Assembly: GCF_009908265.2 (NCBI RefSeq)
Contig: NZ_JAAATX020000001.1
Span: forward strand, 408,153 to 472,152
From: Paragemmobacter amnigenus
GTDB lineage: Bacteria; Pseudomonadota; Alphaproteobacteria; Rhodobacterales; Rhodobacteraceae
Length of the DNA: 64,000 nt
Direction: 5' to 3'
Part shown: positions 43,369 through 52,925 of the stretch, piece after piece
How the letters are laid out: every line of letters begins with the position of its first letter
Position numbering within the stretch: the stretch's first letter is position 1
The notes under the pieces: generated by a model
What the model was told of the DNA's origin: nothing
The model's database searches: none
What the model saw: the letters and a program-made list of their open reading frames with translations, nothing else
Program-made: the position numbers and the translations under genes

Positions 43369-44799
43369 ATGACAGCCACCCCCTTCACGCCAGCCAGCGC
43401 ATCCGCAGGTGCCCCGGACCGCAGGCTGACGCCCGCCCTGCGCCTGCGTCGCCGGATGCGCGACCTGTTGCGGCTGGAAACAGGCGCCGCACGGCTGGAA
43501 AAGCAGGTGCGCGACTATGTGACAGGCGGCCTCGCGCTGTTCTGGAAACGCCAGACCATCTATGGCGGGGCAGTGCTTCTCTGCGGGTTCTACTACGACG
43601 TGCGGGTGGCCATCCTGTGCTATCTGCTTTTGCAATATACGGAATTCTTCGACACCACGCTCTGTCTGCGGATCATGCGCTGGAAGGGCGGCAACCTGCG
43701 CGAGGCGCGGCGCTACCGCAACCTGCTGCTCTTCTCGGCAGTCCAGAGCACGGCCGCCATCTGCGTCTGGGCGGGCCTCGTGGCATGGATGGAAGGCGTG
43801 TCGTCGCATTTCATGCCGCTCTTCTTCCTTTTCGCCGCGGGTCTGTTCGCCGCGGTGAACAACCACCAGCTGCCCCAGATCCTGATGGTGCGGCTGGCCA
43901 TGTATACCGGTGTGTTCCTCTGGATCCCGCTCTACGACATCCTCAACGTCCGCCCGCCGCTGGAAAGCTTCCTCTGGCTGCAGCTCTTCACCGTGGTCTT
44001 CGTGCTGTTCTTCGTGATCGAATGTTCGGTCATCTTCCTGCGGCTCTACCGCCGCGGCCTCGACCAGCTTGACGAACTGCGCCACGAACGCGACCGCGTG
44101 CAGGCCGCCTACGAGGTGAAATCGCAATTCGTCTCGGTCGTCAGCCACGAATTGCGGACCCCCCTCACCTCGATCAACGGCGCGCTGGGGCTCTTGCGGA
44201 CGGGGGCCTATGACAACGACCCCGTCAAGGCGCGCAACATCCTCGAGATCGCCCAAAAGAACAGCGTCCGCCTCTCGGCGCTCATCAACGACCTGCTCGA
44301 CCTGCAAAAGCTGGAATCGGGCCAGATGTCCTATGATTTCGACGAGATCGACCTGCCCGCCCTGATCGCGGAATGTGTCGAATCCATCGGCTCCTTCGCC
44401 CAGACCTACGGGATCGAGATCGCCTATACCCCGCCGCCCGCCGACATCTTCATCCGGGCCGACCGCGACCGCCTGCATCAGGTGCTCGACAACCTGCTCT
44501 CCAACGCCGTGAAATTCTCGCGCCGGGGCGAACGGGTCGAGGTGCGCGTCTCTGCCGCCGGTGGCCGCGCGCGGGTCGAGGTGCAGGACCACGGCATCGG
44601 CATCCCCCCTGATTCCCGCGAAAAGGTCTTCGGCAAGTTCACGCAGGTCGACAGTTCCGACCGGCGCAGCCACGGCGGCACCGGCCTTGGCCTGTGCATC
44701 GCGCAAGAGATCATGACCGCCCATCGCGGCAGCATCGATTACACCAGCAAACTTGGCGAAGGGACCACCTTCACCATCGATTTTCCGACCAAGGATTGA
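43369..44799 (+). CDS. Membrane histidine kinase with six-segment sensor region
   Basis: A 476-residue kinase. The N-terminal 230 residues hold about six hydrophobic segments (for example 'LYGGAVLLCGFYYDV'-like at 64-78, 'LFFLFAAGLFAAV' at 151-163, 'LFTVVFVLFFVIECSVIFL' at 206-224) with no large periplasmic domain. A coiled coil leads to HisKA with His260 ('VSVVSHELRTPLTSINGAL'), N box 'LDNLLSNAVKFSRRG', 'DHGIGIPPDSREKVFGKF' and 'GGTGLGLCIAQEIM'. It has no receiver domain; the Hpt gene follows after five bases, so phosphate probably passes through that protein. Confidence 0.9.
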   Translation: MTATPFTPASASAGAPDRRLTPALRLRRRMRDLLRLETGAARLEKQVRDYVTGGLALFWKRQTIYGGAVLLCGFYYDVRVAILCYLLLQYTEFFDTTLCLRIMRWKGGNLREARRYRNLLLFSAVQSTAAICVWAGLVAWMEGVSSHFMPLFFLFAAGLFAAVNNHQLPQILMVRLAMYTGVFLWIPLYDILNVRPPLESFLWLQLFTVVFVLFFVIECSVIFLRLYRRGLDQLDELRHERDRVQAAYEVKSQFVSVVSHELRTPLTSINGALGLLRTGAYDNDPVKARNILEIAQKNSVRLSALINDLLDLQKLESGQMSYDFDEIDLPALIAECVESIGSFAQTYGIEIAYTPPPADIFIRADRDRLHQVLDNLLSNAVKFSRRGERVEVRVSAAGGRARVEVQDHGIGIPPDSREKVFGKFTQVDSSDRRSHGGTGLGLCIAQEIMTAHRGSIDYTSKLGEGTTFTIDFPTKD

Positions 44800-44804
44800 C
44801 GATC

Positions 44805-45158
44805 ATGACCTTTCACGCCGATGTCCCCCAGCACGCCGACCTCGCCGCAAGGCTGGCCCCCATCCGCGCGCATTTCCTGTCGACCCTCGGCCCGCGCCTT
44901 GCCCGCCTCGATGCCGTCCTGTGCTCGGCCAGCCCCGCCGCCGCCGCCATGCGCGCCCTGCAAGAGGATGTGCACAAGATCCGTGGCGTGGCCCCCACAC
45001 TCGGCTTCGAAGCGCTTGGCCGCTGCGCGGCGCTGGCCGACGAACTGCTTGACCCGTGGCATCACGCCGACACCGACCTTCCCGTCACGGCCGACCTCGC
45101 GGCCGCGCTTGCCGCTCTGCGCGACCAGATCGCCGGGGCGCTTGCCCCGTCTGCCTGA
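44805..45158 (+). CDS. Hpt domain phosphotransfer protein
   Basis: A 117-residue helical protein with the phospho-accepting His57 in 'LQEDVHKIRGVAPTLGF', matching the HxxKG-type Hpt motif (Arg-Gly here). It starts five bases after the kinase gene and would shuttle phosphate between that kinase's partner receivers, such as the proteins encoded at 45184-45573 and 40752-41858. It is convergent with the receiver gene (25 bases between stop codons). Confidence 0.85.
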   Translation: MTFHADVPQHADLAARLAPIRAHFLSTLGPRLARLDAVLCSASPAAAAMRALQEDVHKIRGVAPTLGFEALGRCAALADELLDPWHHADTDLPVTADLAAALAALRDQIAGALAPSA

Positions 45159-45183
45159 CGCCTCTTGCGCGGGACGGCGCCGC

Positions 45184-45573
45184 TCAGCCTTGCGGGCGCT
45201 GCGCCCAGTAGCGGCGGATATCGGCAGGCAGGGTGACAGGATCGAAGGGCTTGGTGATCCGCCCCAGCACACCCAGCCCCGCCATGTCGCCCTCGATCGT
45301 CTCCATCGCTTTGGCGGTCATGAAGATCGCGGGAACCCGTGCCGTCGCAGGCAGCCCGCGCAGCGCCACCAGCGTCTGCATCCCGTTCATCTCGGGCATC
45401 ATGTAATCTAGCAGCAAAAGGTCTGGCGCGAAATCCGCCGCACGGGCCAGAGCCTCGGCCCCCGAGGAACATTGCAACAGATCGAAGCCGCCCAGATCGG
45501 CCAGCGCCAGTCGTGCGATCATCAGGATGTCCTCATCGTCCTCGACGTGAAGAATCCGGTTCGGTCCAGCCAT
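45184..45573 (-). CDS. Single-domain response regulator
   Basis: A 129-residue stand-alone receiver. Acidic residues 'VEDDEDILM', phosphorylation site Asp56 ('LLLLDYMMPEMNGMQ'), Thr/Ser switch 'IFMTAKA' and Lys 'ITKPFDP' are all present. The ATG at 45573 was chosen over 28 further open codons. With no output domain it could be a phosphate sink or a relay intermediate for the Hpt protein. Confidence 0.88.
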   Translation of the reverse strand: MAGPNRILHVEDDEDILMIARLALADLGGFDLLQCSSGAEALARAADFAPDLLLLDYMMPEMNGMQTLVALRGLPATARVPAIFMTAKAMETIEGDMAGLGVLGRITKPFDPVTLPADIRRYWAQRPQG

Positions 45574-45802
45574 CGGCACCCCCTGCAGCGCCCCGTCCAC
45601 GGCGTTTCCCCTTGCGCCGGACCCTCGAAGGGTGACCGCCCCGTCACGCCGCGTCAATCCACCGCAGACGGAATTGTTAATGCGTCACAAGAACGGATTG
45701 TTTCGCAAGCGGTTGCAATCCGGCGTCCCGCCCCGCGATCATCCGGCGAAGCGGAACGAAGCGGTGCAGTCCGTGCCGTTCCGCCGCGACTCATCCCCGT
45801 CC

Positions 45803-47290
45803 CTACCCGCCCAGCTTCACCCAGACCGTTTTCAGCGCGGTGTATTTGTCGAAACTGTGGATCGACAGATCCCGCCCGAACCCCGACTGCTTCACGCCGC
45901 CAAAGGGCGTCATCGCCGACAGGGCATCCACCGTGTTCACGCTGACCGTCCCCACCCGCAATGCGGCACTCACGCGGAAGGCGCGGTCGATGTCGCGCGT
46001 CCAGACCGACGCCGCCAGACCATAGGCGCTGTCATTGGCGATCCGCACCGCCTCGGCCTCGTCGGCAAAGGGGATGACGGCCAGCACGGGACCAAAGACC
46101 TCGTCCCGCGCCAGCTCGCTTGCAGGGTCCACACGGTCAAAGATCGTGGGGGTGATCCACGCATCCGACCCGTCCCGCGTCACCCGCTCGCCCCCGCAGA
46201 CCAGCCGCGCCGACGCCTTGGCACGGTCGATGAACCCCGCGACGCGCCCCGCATGGTGGCTGTCCACCATCGGCCCCATCGTGGTTGCAGGGTCCAGCGG
46301 ATCGCCCTGCACCACCGCCGCCGCCCGCGCCGCCAGCCGCTCGACCATGGCCGCATGGACATCCCGATGCACCAGCAGCCGCGAATTGGCCGAACAGACC
46401 TCGCCCGCATTGAAGAAGATGCCAAAGGCCGCCATGTCCGCCGCGCGGTCCAGATCGGCATCGGCAAAGACGATGTTGGGCGACTTGCCCCCCGTCTCCA
46501 GCCAGACCTGCTTCATGTTCGACCGTCCGGCATAGGTCTGGAACAGCTTGCCCACCTCGGTCGATCCGGTAAAGGCCAGACAGTCCACATCCGTGTGCAG
46601 GCCCAGCGCCTGCCCCGCCTCGTGACCGTAGCCCGTCACCACGTTCAGCACCCCGTCCGGCAGCCCCGCCTCTGCCGCCAGTTCCGCCAGCCGCAGCGCC
46701 GACAGCGGCGACTGCTCGGCCGGTTTCAGCACCACCGAATTCCCCGCCGCCAGCGCGGGCGCCAGCTTCCACGTCGCCATGTCCAGCGGGAAGTTCCACG
46801 GCACCACCGCCCCCACCACGCCCAGCGCCTCGCGCCGGATCATGGCAATGTCCCCCGGCCCCGTGGGGGCGATCTCGTCATAAAGCTTGTCTATGGCCTC
46901 GGCGTGCCACTGGAAGAAATGCGCCGACCCCGGCGCGTCGATGGTGGACGATTCCGCAATCGGCTTGCCCATGTCCAGCGTATCCAGCAGCGCCAGTTCC
47001 GGCACATTCGCGCGGATCAGCGCGGCCAGCCGCAACAGCACCTCCTTGCGCTCGGCCGGTGCCTTGCGCGACCACCGCCCGTCCTCGAACGCCGCCCGCG
47101 CCGCGCGCACCGCACGGTCCACATCCGCCGCATCGCCCCGCGCCACCTCGGCCAGCACCGCGCCCGTGGCGGGGTTCACCGTGGCAAAGCGCGCGCCCGA
47201 CGCCGCCTCTTGCCAGCGCCCGTCGATCCACAGCCCCGTGCGCGGCACGATTCCCGCCGCCAATGCCTGCCACTCTGCCCGTGTCGCCAT
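45803..47290 (-). CDS. NAD(P)-dependent aldehyde dehydrogenase (PuuC-like)
   Basis: A 495-residue ALDH-superfamily enzyme. The Rossmann motif 'FTGSTEVGKLFQ', catalytic Glu in 'LETGGKSPNIVFADAD', catalytic Cys in 'FFNAGEVCSANSRLLVHRD', and 'DEVFGPVLAVIPF' are intact. The closest match by eye is to gamma-glutamyl-gamma-aminobutyraldehyde or betaine aldehyde dehydrogenases. Being next to an amine ABC transporter and oxidase, it may oxidise an aminoaldehyde. GGAGG is better spaced for the ATG at 47290 than for the ATG six bases earlier. It follows the LuxR-type gene on the same strand. Confidence 0.9.
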   Translation of the reverse strand: MATRAEWQALAAGIVPRTGLWIDGRWQEAASGARFATVNPATGAVLAEVARGDAADVDRAVRAARAAFEDGRWSRKAPAERKEVLLRLAALIRANVPELALLDTLDMGKPIAESSTIDAPGSAHFFQWHAEAIDKLYDEIAPTGPGDIAMIRREALGVVGAVVPWNFPLDMATWKLAPALAAGNSVVLKPAEQSPLSALRLAELAAEAGLPDGVLNVVTGYGHEAGQALGLHTDVDCLAFTGSTEVGKLFQTYAGRSNMKQVWLETGGKSPNIVFADADLDRAADMAAFGIFFNAGEVCSANSRLLVHRDVHAAMVERLAARAAAVVQGDPLDPATTMGPMVDSHHAGRVAGFIDRAKASARLVCGGERVTRDGSDAWITPTIFDRVDPASELARDEVFGPVLAVIPFADEAEAVRIANDSAYGLAASVWTRDIDRAFRVSAALRVGTVSVNTVDALSAMTPFGGVKQSGFGRDLSIHSFDKYTALKTVWVKLGG

Positions 47291-47382
47291 AGCCATCCCC
47301 TCCTGTCCGCCCGTGCGAGAGTGCCGCACCCCGCCCCGCACGGAAGCAGGATTTTCCGCCCCGCTGCTTCGGAAAAACCTAA

Positions 47383-48171
47383 TCAGGCCGACAGCAGCGG
47401 CAGCATCATCGCGAAAAGTTCCGCCTGCGATGAAATCCCGCAGCGCGCATAAAGCTGCTTGCGAAACACCTTCACCGTCTGCCCGCTGACCCCCAGCCGC
47501 AACCCGATGGACACCGTCGAATGCCCCCGCAGGATCAACAGCGCCACCTCGGCCTGCCGGGGCGACAGCCGGATGCCATGCGCCGCTTCCACCGCCCGTA
47601 CCAGTTGCGCCGCGACATCCTCTGCCGCGCCACGTTCCGCGCGCAGGCCCTGCCAATGCGCCTCGGCCAATGCGGTGACGATCGGCGCCACACGCTGGCA
47701 CAGCTCCACCTCGCGCGCAGAAAAGGCCATGCCCGACGCCGCATCCCGCCCCAGACAGATGTTCAGCGACACATCCGCGACCGGATAGGCGACAAAGGTG
47801 ATCTCGTCCAGCAGCGTGGTCTGCTGGTAGTACTCGATGAAATACCGGCTGCGGTGGAACGCGTCCGGCGCCACATCGCGCAGGCGATACGCCCCGCACG
47901 GCACGCGCGAGACATGCAGGTCGTGGAACGGGTCCAGCAGATAGGCCCCCGCCAGATAGGTCGCGTCCAGTTGCGAAAACACCTGCGGCAGGTCGCTGTG
48001 ACGGAACAGCACCTGCGGCGGCCCGCCGTCGCGATAGGCAAGGATGATCAGGTTGTCCTGCGCCACCAACCGGCGGAACCAGTCCTGCAAGGCGCTTTCG
48101 AACCCCGCCGCCCCCATGCGCCGGATTACCTGTGCCAACTGCCCCTCGGCGCTATTCGGCAGCGGCTGCAT
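47383..48171 (-). CDS. LuxR-type helix-turn-helix regulator
   Basis: A 262-residue regulator. The C-terminal LuxR DNA-binding domain ('[20 protein letters not shown]', '[20 protein letters not shown]') is clear. The N-terminal 180 residues do not match the acyl-homoserine-lactone-binding pattern and look GAF-like. It is divergent from the potABCD operon with 79 bases between, where two ATACC palindromes lie. It probably controls this amine locus together with the aldehyde dehydrogenase gene downstream. Two adjacent ATGs exist; AGAGAGG fits 48171 better. Confidence 0.85.
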   Translation of the reverse strand: MQPLPNSAEGQLAQVIRRMGAAGFESALQDWFRRLVAQDNLIILAYRDGGPPQVLFRHSDLPQVFSQLDATYLAGAYLLDPFHDLHVSRVPCGAYRLRDVAPDAFHRSRYFIEYYQQTTLLDEITFVAYPVADVSLNICLGRDAASGMAFSAREVELCQRVAPIVTALAEAHWQGLRAERGAAEDVAAQLVRAVEAAHGIRLSPRQAEVALLILRGHSTVSIGLRLGVSGQTVKVFRKQLYARCGISSQAELFAMMLPLLSA

Positions 48172-48182
48172 CATACCTCTCT

Positions 48183-48242
48183 GGGGGTATATACCCCCCG
48201 GCTCTGGGAAACTTAACCTTTTCCCCGTATACCAAGGGGTAT
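48183..48242. promoter_or_regulatory. Two palindromic operator candidates between the LuxR-type gene and potA
   Basis: GGGGGTATATACCCCC (48183-48198) is a perfect 16-base palindrome, and ATACCAAGGGGTAT (48229-48242) is a near-palindrome of the same ATACC/GGTAT half-sites. Centres are about 45 bases apart, roughly four helical turns, between divergent genes. Confidence 0.6.
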
Positions 48243-48250
48243 GGTGCCGC

Positions 48251-49306
48251 ATGTCAACCGCCATCGACATCCGATCCGTCGTCAAACGCTACGGCACGGC
48301 AACCGCGCTGCATGGCGTGTCGCTGTCGATTGCCGACAACGAATTCTTCACCCTGCTCGGCCCGTCAGGCTGCGGCAAGACCACGCTCCTGCGCTGCATC
48401 GCAGGGTTCGAGGATGTGACCGAAGGCGAGATCCGCCTGTTCGGCCAGAACATCGCGGGTCTCGACCCCAACCACCGCCCCGTCAACACGGTGTTCCAGC
48501 AATACGCCCTCTTCCCGCATATGAGCGTGCTGGAAAACGTGGCCTTCGGGTTGAAGATGAAGGGCGTTTCGCTGTCGGACCGCACCGCTCGGGCGGGGCG
48601 GATGCTGGAAATGGTCCACCTCTCGGCCTTTGCCGACCGACTGCCCGCGCAACTCTCGGGCGGCCAGCAGCAGCGCGTGGCGCTGGCCCGCGCCCTTGCG
48701 CCGGAACCCAAGGTGCTGCTTCTCGACGAACCGCTCTCCGCGCTCGACCTCAAACTGCGGCAGGCCATGAGGGTGGAACTGAAAACCCTGCAGGAACAGA
48801 CCGGCATCACCTTCATCTTCGTGACACATGACCAGGAAGAGGCGCTGACCATGTCAGACCGCATCGCCGTCATGTCGCAGGGTCGCGTGCAGCAGATCGG
48901 CACGGCGCGCGACATCTACGAGGCCCCCGTCAACCGTTTCGTGGCAGATTTCATCGGCGAGACGAACCTTCTCGAAGTCACCGTCGACCGCATCGAGGGC
49001 GGCATCGCCCGCGTCACCCTTCCGGGCGGCCACACGATCACCTGCCCCACCGCCGCAACCACCCCCGGCAAGCACCACATCTCCATCCGCCCCGAACGGC
49101 TCTCGATCAGTGCCGCAGGTGATCTGACCGCCACGGTGGAACGCGTGGTCTATCTCGGCACCGACCTGCAACTGCTGGCCCGCCTGACCACGGGCGAGGA
49201 ATTCCACATCCGCCTGCAAAACTCGGCCCGCGCGCAGGTGCCCGCCCCGGGCAGCACCGTCGCCCTGCATCTGGAGGAAGGCGCGGCCCGCCTTCTGGCC
49301 GACTGA
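48251..49306 (+). CDS. potA: Spermidine/putrescine-type ABC transporter ATP-binding protein
   Basis: A 351-residue ATPase. Walker A '[15 protein letters not shown]', Q loop '[16 protein letters not shown]', signature '[19 protein letters not shown]', Walker B '[12 protein letters not shown]' and H loop '[11 protein letters not shown]' are intact; the C-terminal TOBE domain spans about 270-351. This is the PotA/CysA subfamily that serves polyamine, spermidine/putrescine and related importers. It is the first gene of an operon whose next gene overlaps its stop codon (TGATG). Confidence 0.92.
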   Translation: MSTAIDIRSVVKRYGTATALHGVSLSIADNEFFTLLGPSGCGKTTLLRCIAGFEDVTEGEIRLFGQNIAGLDPNHRPVNTVFQQYALFPHMSVLENVAFGLKMKGVSLSDRTARAGRMLEMVHLSAFADRLPAQLSGGQQQRVALARALAPEPKVLLLDEPLSALDLKLRQAMRVELKTLQEQTGITFIFVTHDQEEALTMSDRIAVMSQGRVQQIGTARDIYEAPVNRFVADFIGETNLLEVTVDRIEGGIARVTLPGGHTITCPTAATTPGKHHISIRPERLSISAAGDLTATVERVVYLGTDLQLLARLTTGEEFHIRLQNSARAQVPAPGSTVALHLEEGAARLLAD

Positions 49307-50229
49307 TGGCGGGGGGGATGACGCCCGCACCGCAGGGCAACGGCACGGGCTACCGCGCCATCGTGGGCCCGCTCTTGATCCCCACATGGGTGATGATCGG
49401 CATCTTCCTCGTGCTGCCGGTTCTCCTCATGGCGGTCTACAGCTTCCTGACCAAGGAATTCCGCGGCGGTGTGGTCTGGGACTTCACCCTTGCGGCCTAT
49501 GACCAGTTCTTCCTGAACCGCGGCCTTTTCGGGGACGAACCGCCCGTCATCGAATGGACCTACATCACGATCTTCTGGCGCTCCATCTGGCAGGCGGCAC
49601 TGGCCACGCTGATCTGCCTGATCGTGGGCTTCCCCACCGCATGGTTCATCGCCACAAGGCCCGCCCGCACCCGCGCGGTCTGGCTTTTTCTGGTCACCGT
49701 GCCCTATTGGGTCAACCTTCTGATCCGCACGGTCAGCCTGAAATTCCTGATCCGCGAGAACGGCCCCCTGAACGAAAGCCTGATGGCGCTGGGCCTCATC
49801 ACCGACCCGCTGCCACTGGTGAACACCAACCTCGCCGTGCAGCTGGGCCTGTTCTACAGCTACCTGCCCTTCATGGTGCTGCCCGTCTACGCCGCCGTCG
49901 AACGCTACAACTTCGCCCTGTCCGAGGCGGCTGCCGACCTCTACGCCAGCCGCTGGGTGACCTTGCGGGAAATCGTCCTGCCCGTCGTCAAACCCGGCAT
50001 CATTGCGGGCTGCATCCTTGTCTTCGTGCCCTCGCTGGGTGCCTTCCTCGCGCCCGACCTCCTGGGCGGCGCCAAGACCTTCATGATCGGCTCGCTCATC
50101 GACGAACAGTTCCGCGGCTCGCAGGGGAACTGGCCCTTCGGTGCGGCTGCGGCGATGATCCTGATGACGCTCGTCCTGATCGTGCTGACGGTCTATGCCC
50201 GCGCGCAGACCAAGGGGGATGCGCGATGA
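49306..50229 (+). CDS. potB: Spermidine/putrescine-type ABC transporter permease (PotB-like)
   Basis: A 307-residue inner-membrane permease with six segments ('[20 protein letters not shown]' near the start). The coupling EAA loop reads '[20 protein letters not shown]'. '[20 protein letters not shown]' is typical of PotB/PotH. It overlaps potA at its start and potC at its end (ATGA-type overlap), so expression is coupled. Confidence 0.9.
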   Translation: MAGGMTPAPQGNGTGYRAIVGPLLIPTWVMIGIFLVLPVLLMAVYSFLTKEFRGGVVWDFTLAAYDQFFLNRGLFGDEPPVIEWTYITIFWRSIWQAALATLICLIVGFPTAWFIATRPARTRAVWLFLVTVPYWVNLLIRTVSLKFLIRENGPLNESLMALGLITDPLPLVNTNLAVQLGLFYSYLPFMVLPVYAAVERYNFALSEAAADLYASRWVTLREIVLPVVKPGIIAGCILVFVPSLGAFLAPDLLGGAKTFMIGSLIDEQFRGSQGNWPFGAAAAMILMTLVLIVLTVYARAQTKGDAR

Positions 50230-51029
50230 AGGGTGTGCGCCATTACCCCGGCTTTCTGGCCATGGCGGTGGCCTGCCTTGTCATCCTCTACGCCCCCCTC
50301 ATCGTCGTGACGGGCTACAGCTTCAACGGCTCCACCTCGATCACCACATGGGGCGGCTTCTCGTGGCGCTGGTATGCCGATGTCTTCACCGGCCCCGACG
50401 CGCCCCGCTTCAAGGCGGCGGCGTGGAATTCCATCACCATCGCCATCCTCGCCGCCACCACCGCCACCGCCATCGCGGTCGCGGCCAGTGTCGCCATGAT
50501 CCGCGGCGGCCGCTTCAAGGGCAAATCCGCCACCTTCGCGCTGATCAACCTGCCCCTCATGGTGCCCGAGATCGTCACCGCAGTCGCCACGCTCATCTTC
50601 TTTTCCGCCATTGGCCTGACCACGGGCTACATGACCATCCTCATCGCCCATATCACCTTCTGCATCCCCTTCGCCTACCTGCCCATCGCAGCCCGCCTGC
50701 AAGGGATCGAAGAGACCTATGAACAGGCCGCCCGCGACCTCTATGCCACCCGCGCGCAGGCGTTCCGGCTGATCCTGCTGCCGCTGATGATGCCGGGCAT
50801 CCTGTCGGGTTTCCTGCTCGCCTTCATCATCTCGCTGGACGATTTCATCATCACGAACTTCGTCAAGGGCGCGGGCATGGAAACCCTGCCCACCGCCATC
50901 TTCGGATCGGTCAAGCAGGGGATCAAACCCAACATCATGGCCATCTCCACCATGATGCTGGCCGTGTCGGTCCTGTTCGTCACCCTTTCCTACCTCGTCA
51001 ACCGCATCGGGCAAAGAACCCGGTCCTGA
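50226..51029 (+). CDS. potC: Spermidine/putrescine-type ABC transporter permease (PotC-like)
   Basis: A 267-residue permease with six segments. The EAA loop is '[20 protein letters not shown]', and '[20 protein letters not shown]' is the characteristic N-terminal region of PotC/PotI. It follows potB with a four-base overlap and precedes the binding protein gene by 20 bases. Confidence 0.9.
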   Translation: MKGVRHYPGFLAMAVACLVILYAPLIVVTGYSFNGSTSITTWGGFSWRWYADVFTGPDAPRFKAAAWNSITIAILAATTATAIAVAASVAMIRGGRFKGKSATFALINLPLMVPEIVTAVATLIFFSAIGLTTGYMTILIAHITFCIPFAYLPIAARLQGIEETYEQAARDLYATRAQAFRLILLPLMMPGILSGFLLAFIISLDDFIITNFVKGAGMETLPTAIFGSVKQGIKPNIMAISTMMLAVSVLFVTLSYLVNRIGQRTRS

Positions 51030-51049
51030 ACCCAAACAGGGAGTCCCAA

Positions 51050-52078
51050 ATGAAGAAACTGCTGACCACCGCCACCGCCTTTGCCCTGCTCGCAGGCGCG
51101 GCCCATGCCGAAGGCAAGCTCTCGGTCTATCACTGGTTCGAATACATCCCGCAGGAACTGGTGGACAAATTCACCGCCGAGACGGGGATCGAAGTCACCA
51201 TCGACACCTATGACAGCAACGAATCCATGCTCGCCGCGCTCAAGGCCGGCAAGCTGGGCCAGTATGACGTCGCCGTCCCCGCCGATTTCATGGTCAAGAT
51301 CATGGCCGACGAAGGGATGCTCGACACCTTCACGCCCGAGGAAATGCCCAACCACGGCAACATCGCGCCCCAGTGGATGGATGTCTATTTCGACACCGGC
51401 CGCAAGTCGTCGATCCCCTACCAGTGGGGCGGCACCTCCTTCTCGGTGAACCGCGACGTCTATCAGGGCGACATCTCCTCGCTGGGCATCATCTTCGACC
51501 CGCCGCCGGAACTGCAGGGCAAGATCAACGTGCTCGACAGCCAGAACGAGGTGCTGATCCTCGGCTCGCTCTACCTCGGCATCCCGCAATGCACGACCGA
51601 CCGCGACCAGCTCAAGGCGCTCAACGACATGCTGCTGAACGCCAAGCAGCACTGGGCCTCCTTCGGCTCGGACACGTCAAAGGACGTGCTGGTGTCGGGC
51701 GACGCGGCGGCGGGGATGATCTACAACGGCTTTTCCGCCAAGGCCCGCGCCGAAGGGGCGAATGTCGAATATTCCTACCCCAAGGAAGGCCACGTCCTGT
51801 GGATGGACAACATGGTCCTGCTGAAGGACGCGCCCAACCGCGACAATGCGATCAAGTTCATGAACTTCCTGCTTGAACCCGAAAACGCCGCCGCCGTGAC
51901 GAATTACGCGGCCTATACCTCGGGCGTGACGGGGGTCGAACCCTTCCTCGACGACGCGATCAAGAACAGCCCCGAAAACAACCCGCCCGCCGACGCGACG
52001 CCGGGCGTCTTCGCGCAGGCCTGCGATGCGGAAACGCAAAAGCTCTATGACGCGATCTGGACCAACCTGAAGAAGTAA
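51050..52078 (+). CDS. potD: Spermidine/putrescine-type ABC transporter periplasmic binding protein (PotD/PotF-like)
   Basis: A 342-residue exported protein. The signal peptide 'MKKLLTTATAFALLAGAAHA' is cleaved before Glu21. The mature start 'LSVYHWFEYIPQELVDKFTA' is typical of PotD/PotF. 'YQWGGTSFSVNRDVY' and 'IYNGFSAKARAEGANVEYSY' line the ligand cleft in relatives. The ligand may be a polyamine, but homologues also bind other small amines, and the following oxidase gene makes a methylated amine possible. Confidence 0.9.
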   Translation: MKKLLTTATAFALLAGAAHAEGKLSVYHWFEYIPQELVDKFTAETGIEVTIDTYDSNESMLAALKAGKLGQYDVAVPADFMVKIMADEGMLDTFTPEEMPNHGNIAPQWMDVYFDTGRKSSIPYQWGGTSFSVNRDVYQGDISSLGIIFDPPPELQGKINVLDSQNEVLILGSLYLGIPQCTTDRDQLKALNDMLLNAKQHWASFGSDTSKDVLVSGDAAAGMIYNGFSAKARAEGANVEYSYPKEGHVLWMDNMVLLKDAPNRDNAIKFMNFLLEPENAAAVTNYAAYTSGVTGVEPFLDDAIKNSPENNPPADATPGVFAQACDAETQKLYDAIWTNLKK

Positions 52079-52086
52079 CACCCGCA

Positions 52087-52142
52087 GGGGGGCCATTCCG
52101 GCCCCCCTCACCCCCCAAGGAACAAGACCCCCTCCGGGGGGA
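52087..52142 (+). other. Intercistronic hairpins after potD
   Basis: GGGGGGCC (52087-52094) pairs with GGCCCCCC (52100-52107), and CCCCCTCC/GGGGGG at 52128-52142 forms a second short hairpin just before the ribosome-binding site of the nitrilase gene. There is no U tract. Such hairpins after a binding-protein gene often stabilise the upstream RNA so that more binding protein is made than downstream enzymes. Confidence 0.5.
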
Positions 52143-52153
52143 ACGGAGCCGCC

Positions 52154-52918
52154 ATGCCCTTCGCCATCGCCCTCTGGCAGACCACCTCTCCCGAAGGATC
52201 GGACGACACGGCCTTCGCCGCGATCGACGCCGCCCTGCGCGCCGCCGCCGTACAGGGCGCCGTCACCCTTGTGGCGCCCGAAATCTACCTGCCCGGCTAC
52301 AACCAGCCCGACATCCCCGCCCGCGCCCAACCCCGCGGCGGCCCGTGGCACCAACGCCTTGCCGCCCTGACGCGCCAGCACGGCTGCGGCATCGTCATCG
52401 GCTATGCCGAACGCGACGGCGACCACGTCTACAATTCCGCCGTGGCCATCGACGCGACGGGCCGCGAGATCAGCCATTACCGCAAGATCCAACTTTTCGG
52501 CCCGCGCGAGAAATCCATCTACGCCCCCGGCAACGCCGTCTCCACCTTCGACCTGAACGGCATCCGCACCGCAATGCTCATCTGCTACGACGTGGAATTC
52601 GCCCACCTCAACCGCACCTTGGCGGCGCAGGGCACCCGGCTCCTCCTCGTGCCCACCGCGAACCCCGAACCCAACACCCATGTGTCCCGCCTCGTGGTCC
52701 CCGCCCATGCCATCAACCACGGCCTGACCATCGCCTATGCCAATTACTGCGGGACGGAAGGCGACATCACCTATTGCGGCACCTCCATCATCGCCGCCCC
52801 CGACGCGGCGATCCTCGGCATGGCGGGAACCACGGAAACGCTGATCGTCACCGACATCGCCCGCCAGCCCGACCCCGCCCTTTTGCAAACCCAACTCACA
52901 GATTTCCGCCCAGTTTGA
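52154..52918 (+). CDS. Carbon-nitrogen hydrolase (nitrilase/amidase superfamily)
   Basis: A 254-residue cytosolic hydrolase. The catalytic triad is visible: Glu43 ('LVAPEIYLPGYN'), Lys111 ('SHYRKIQLFGPREK') and Cys144 ('AMLICYDVEF'). These enzymes hydrolyse amides, nitriles or N-carbamoyl amines. As part of the pot operon with an amine-oxidising flavoprotein, the likely substrate is an amide or carbamoyl derivative of an amine; which one is unknown. The flavoprotein gene follows after seven bases. Confidence 0.88.
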   Translation: MPFAIALWQTTSPEGSDDTAFAAIDAALRAAAVQGAVTLVAPEIYLPGYNQPDIPARAQPRGGPWHQRLAALTRQHGCGIVIGYAERDGDHVYNSAVAIDATGREISHYRKIQLFGPREKSIYAPGNAVSTFDLNGIRTAMLICYDVEFAHLNRTLAAQGTRLLLVPTANPEPNTHVSRLVVPAHAINHGLTIAYANYCGTEGDITYCGTSIIAAPDAAILGMAGTTETLIVTDIARQPDPALLQTQLTDFRPV

Positions 52919-52925
52919 GGCCATC

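Noticed and set aside
47383..48171. The LuxR-type gene as receptor for the nearby LuxI signal
   Set aside because: Its N-terminal domain lacks the conserved acyl-homoserine-lactone-binding pattern, and it is divergent from the pot operon, which is a better target.
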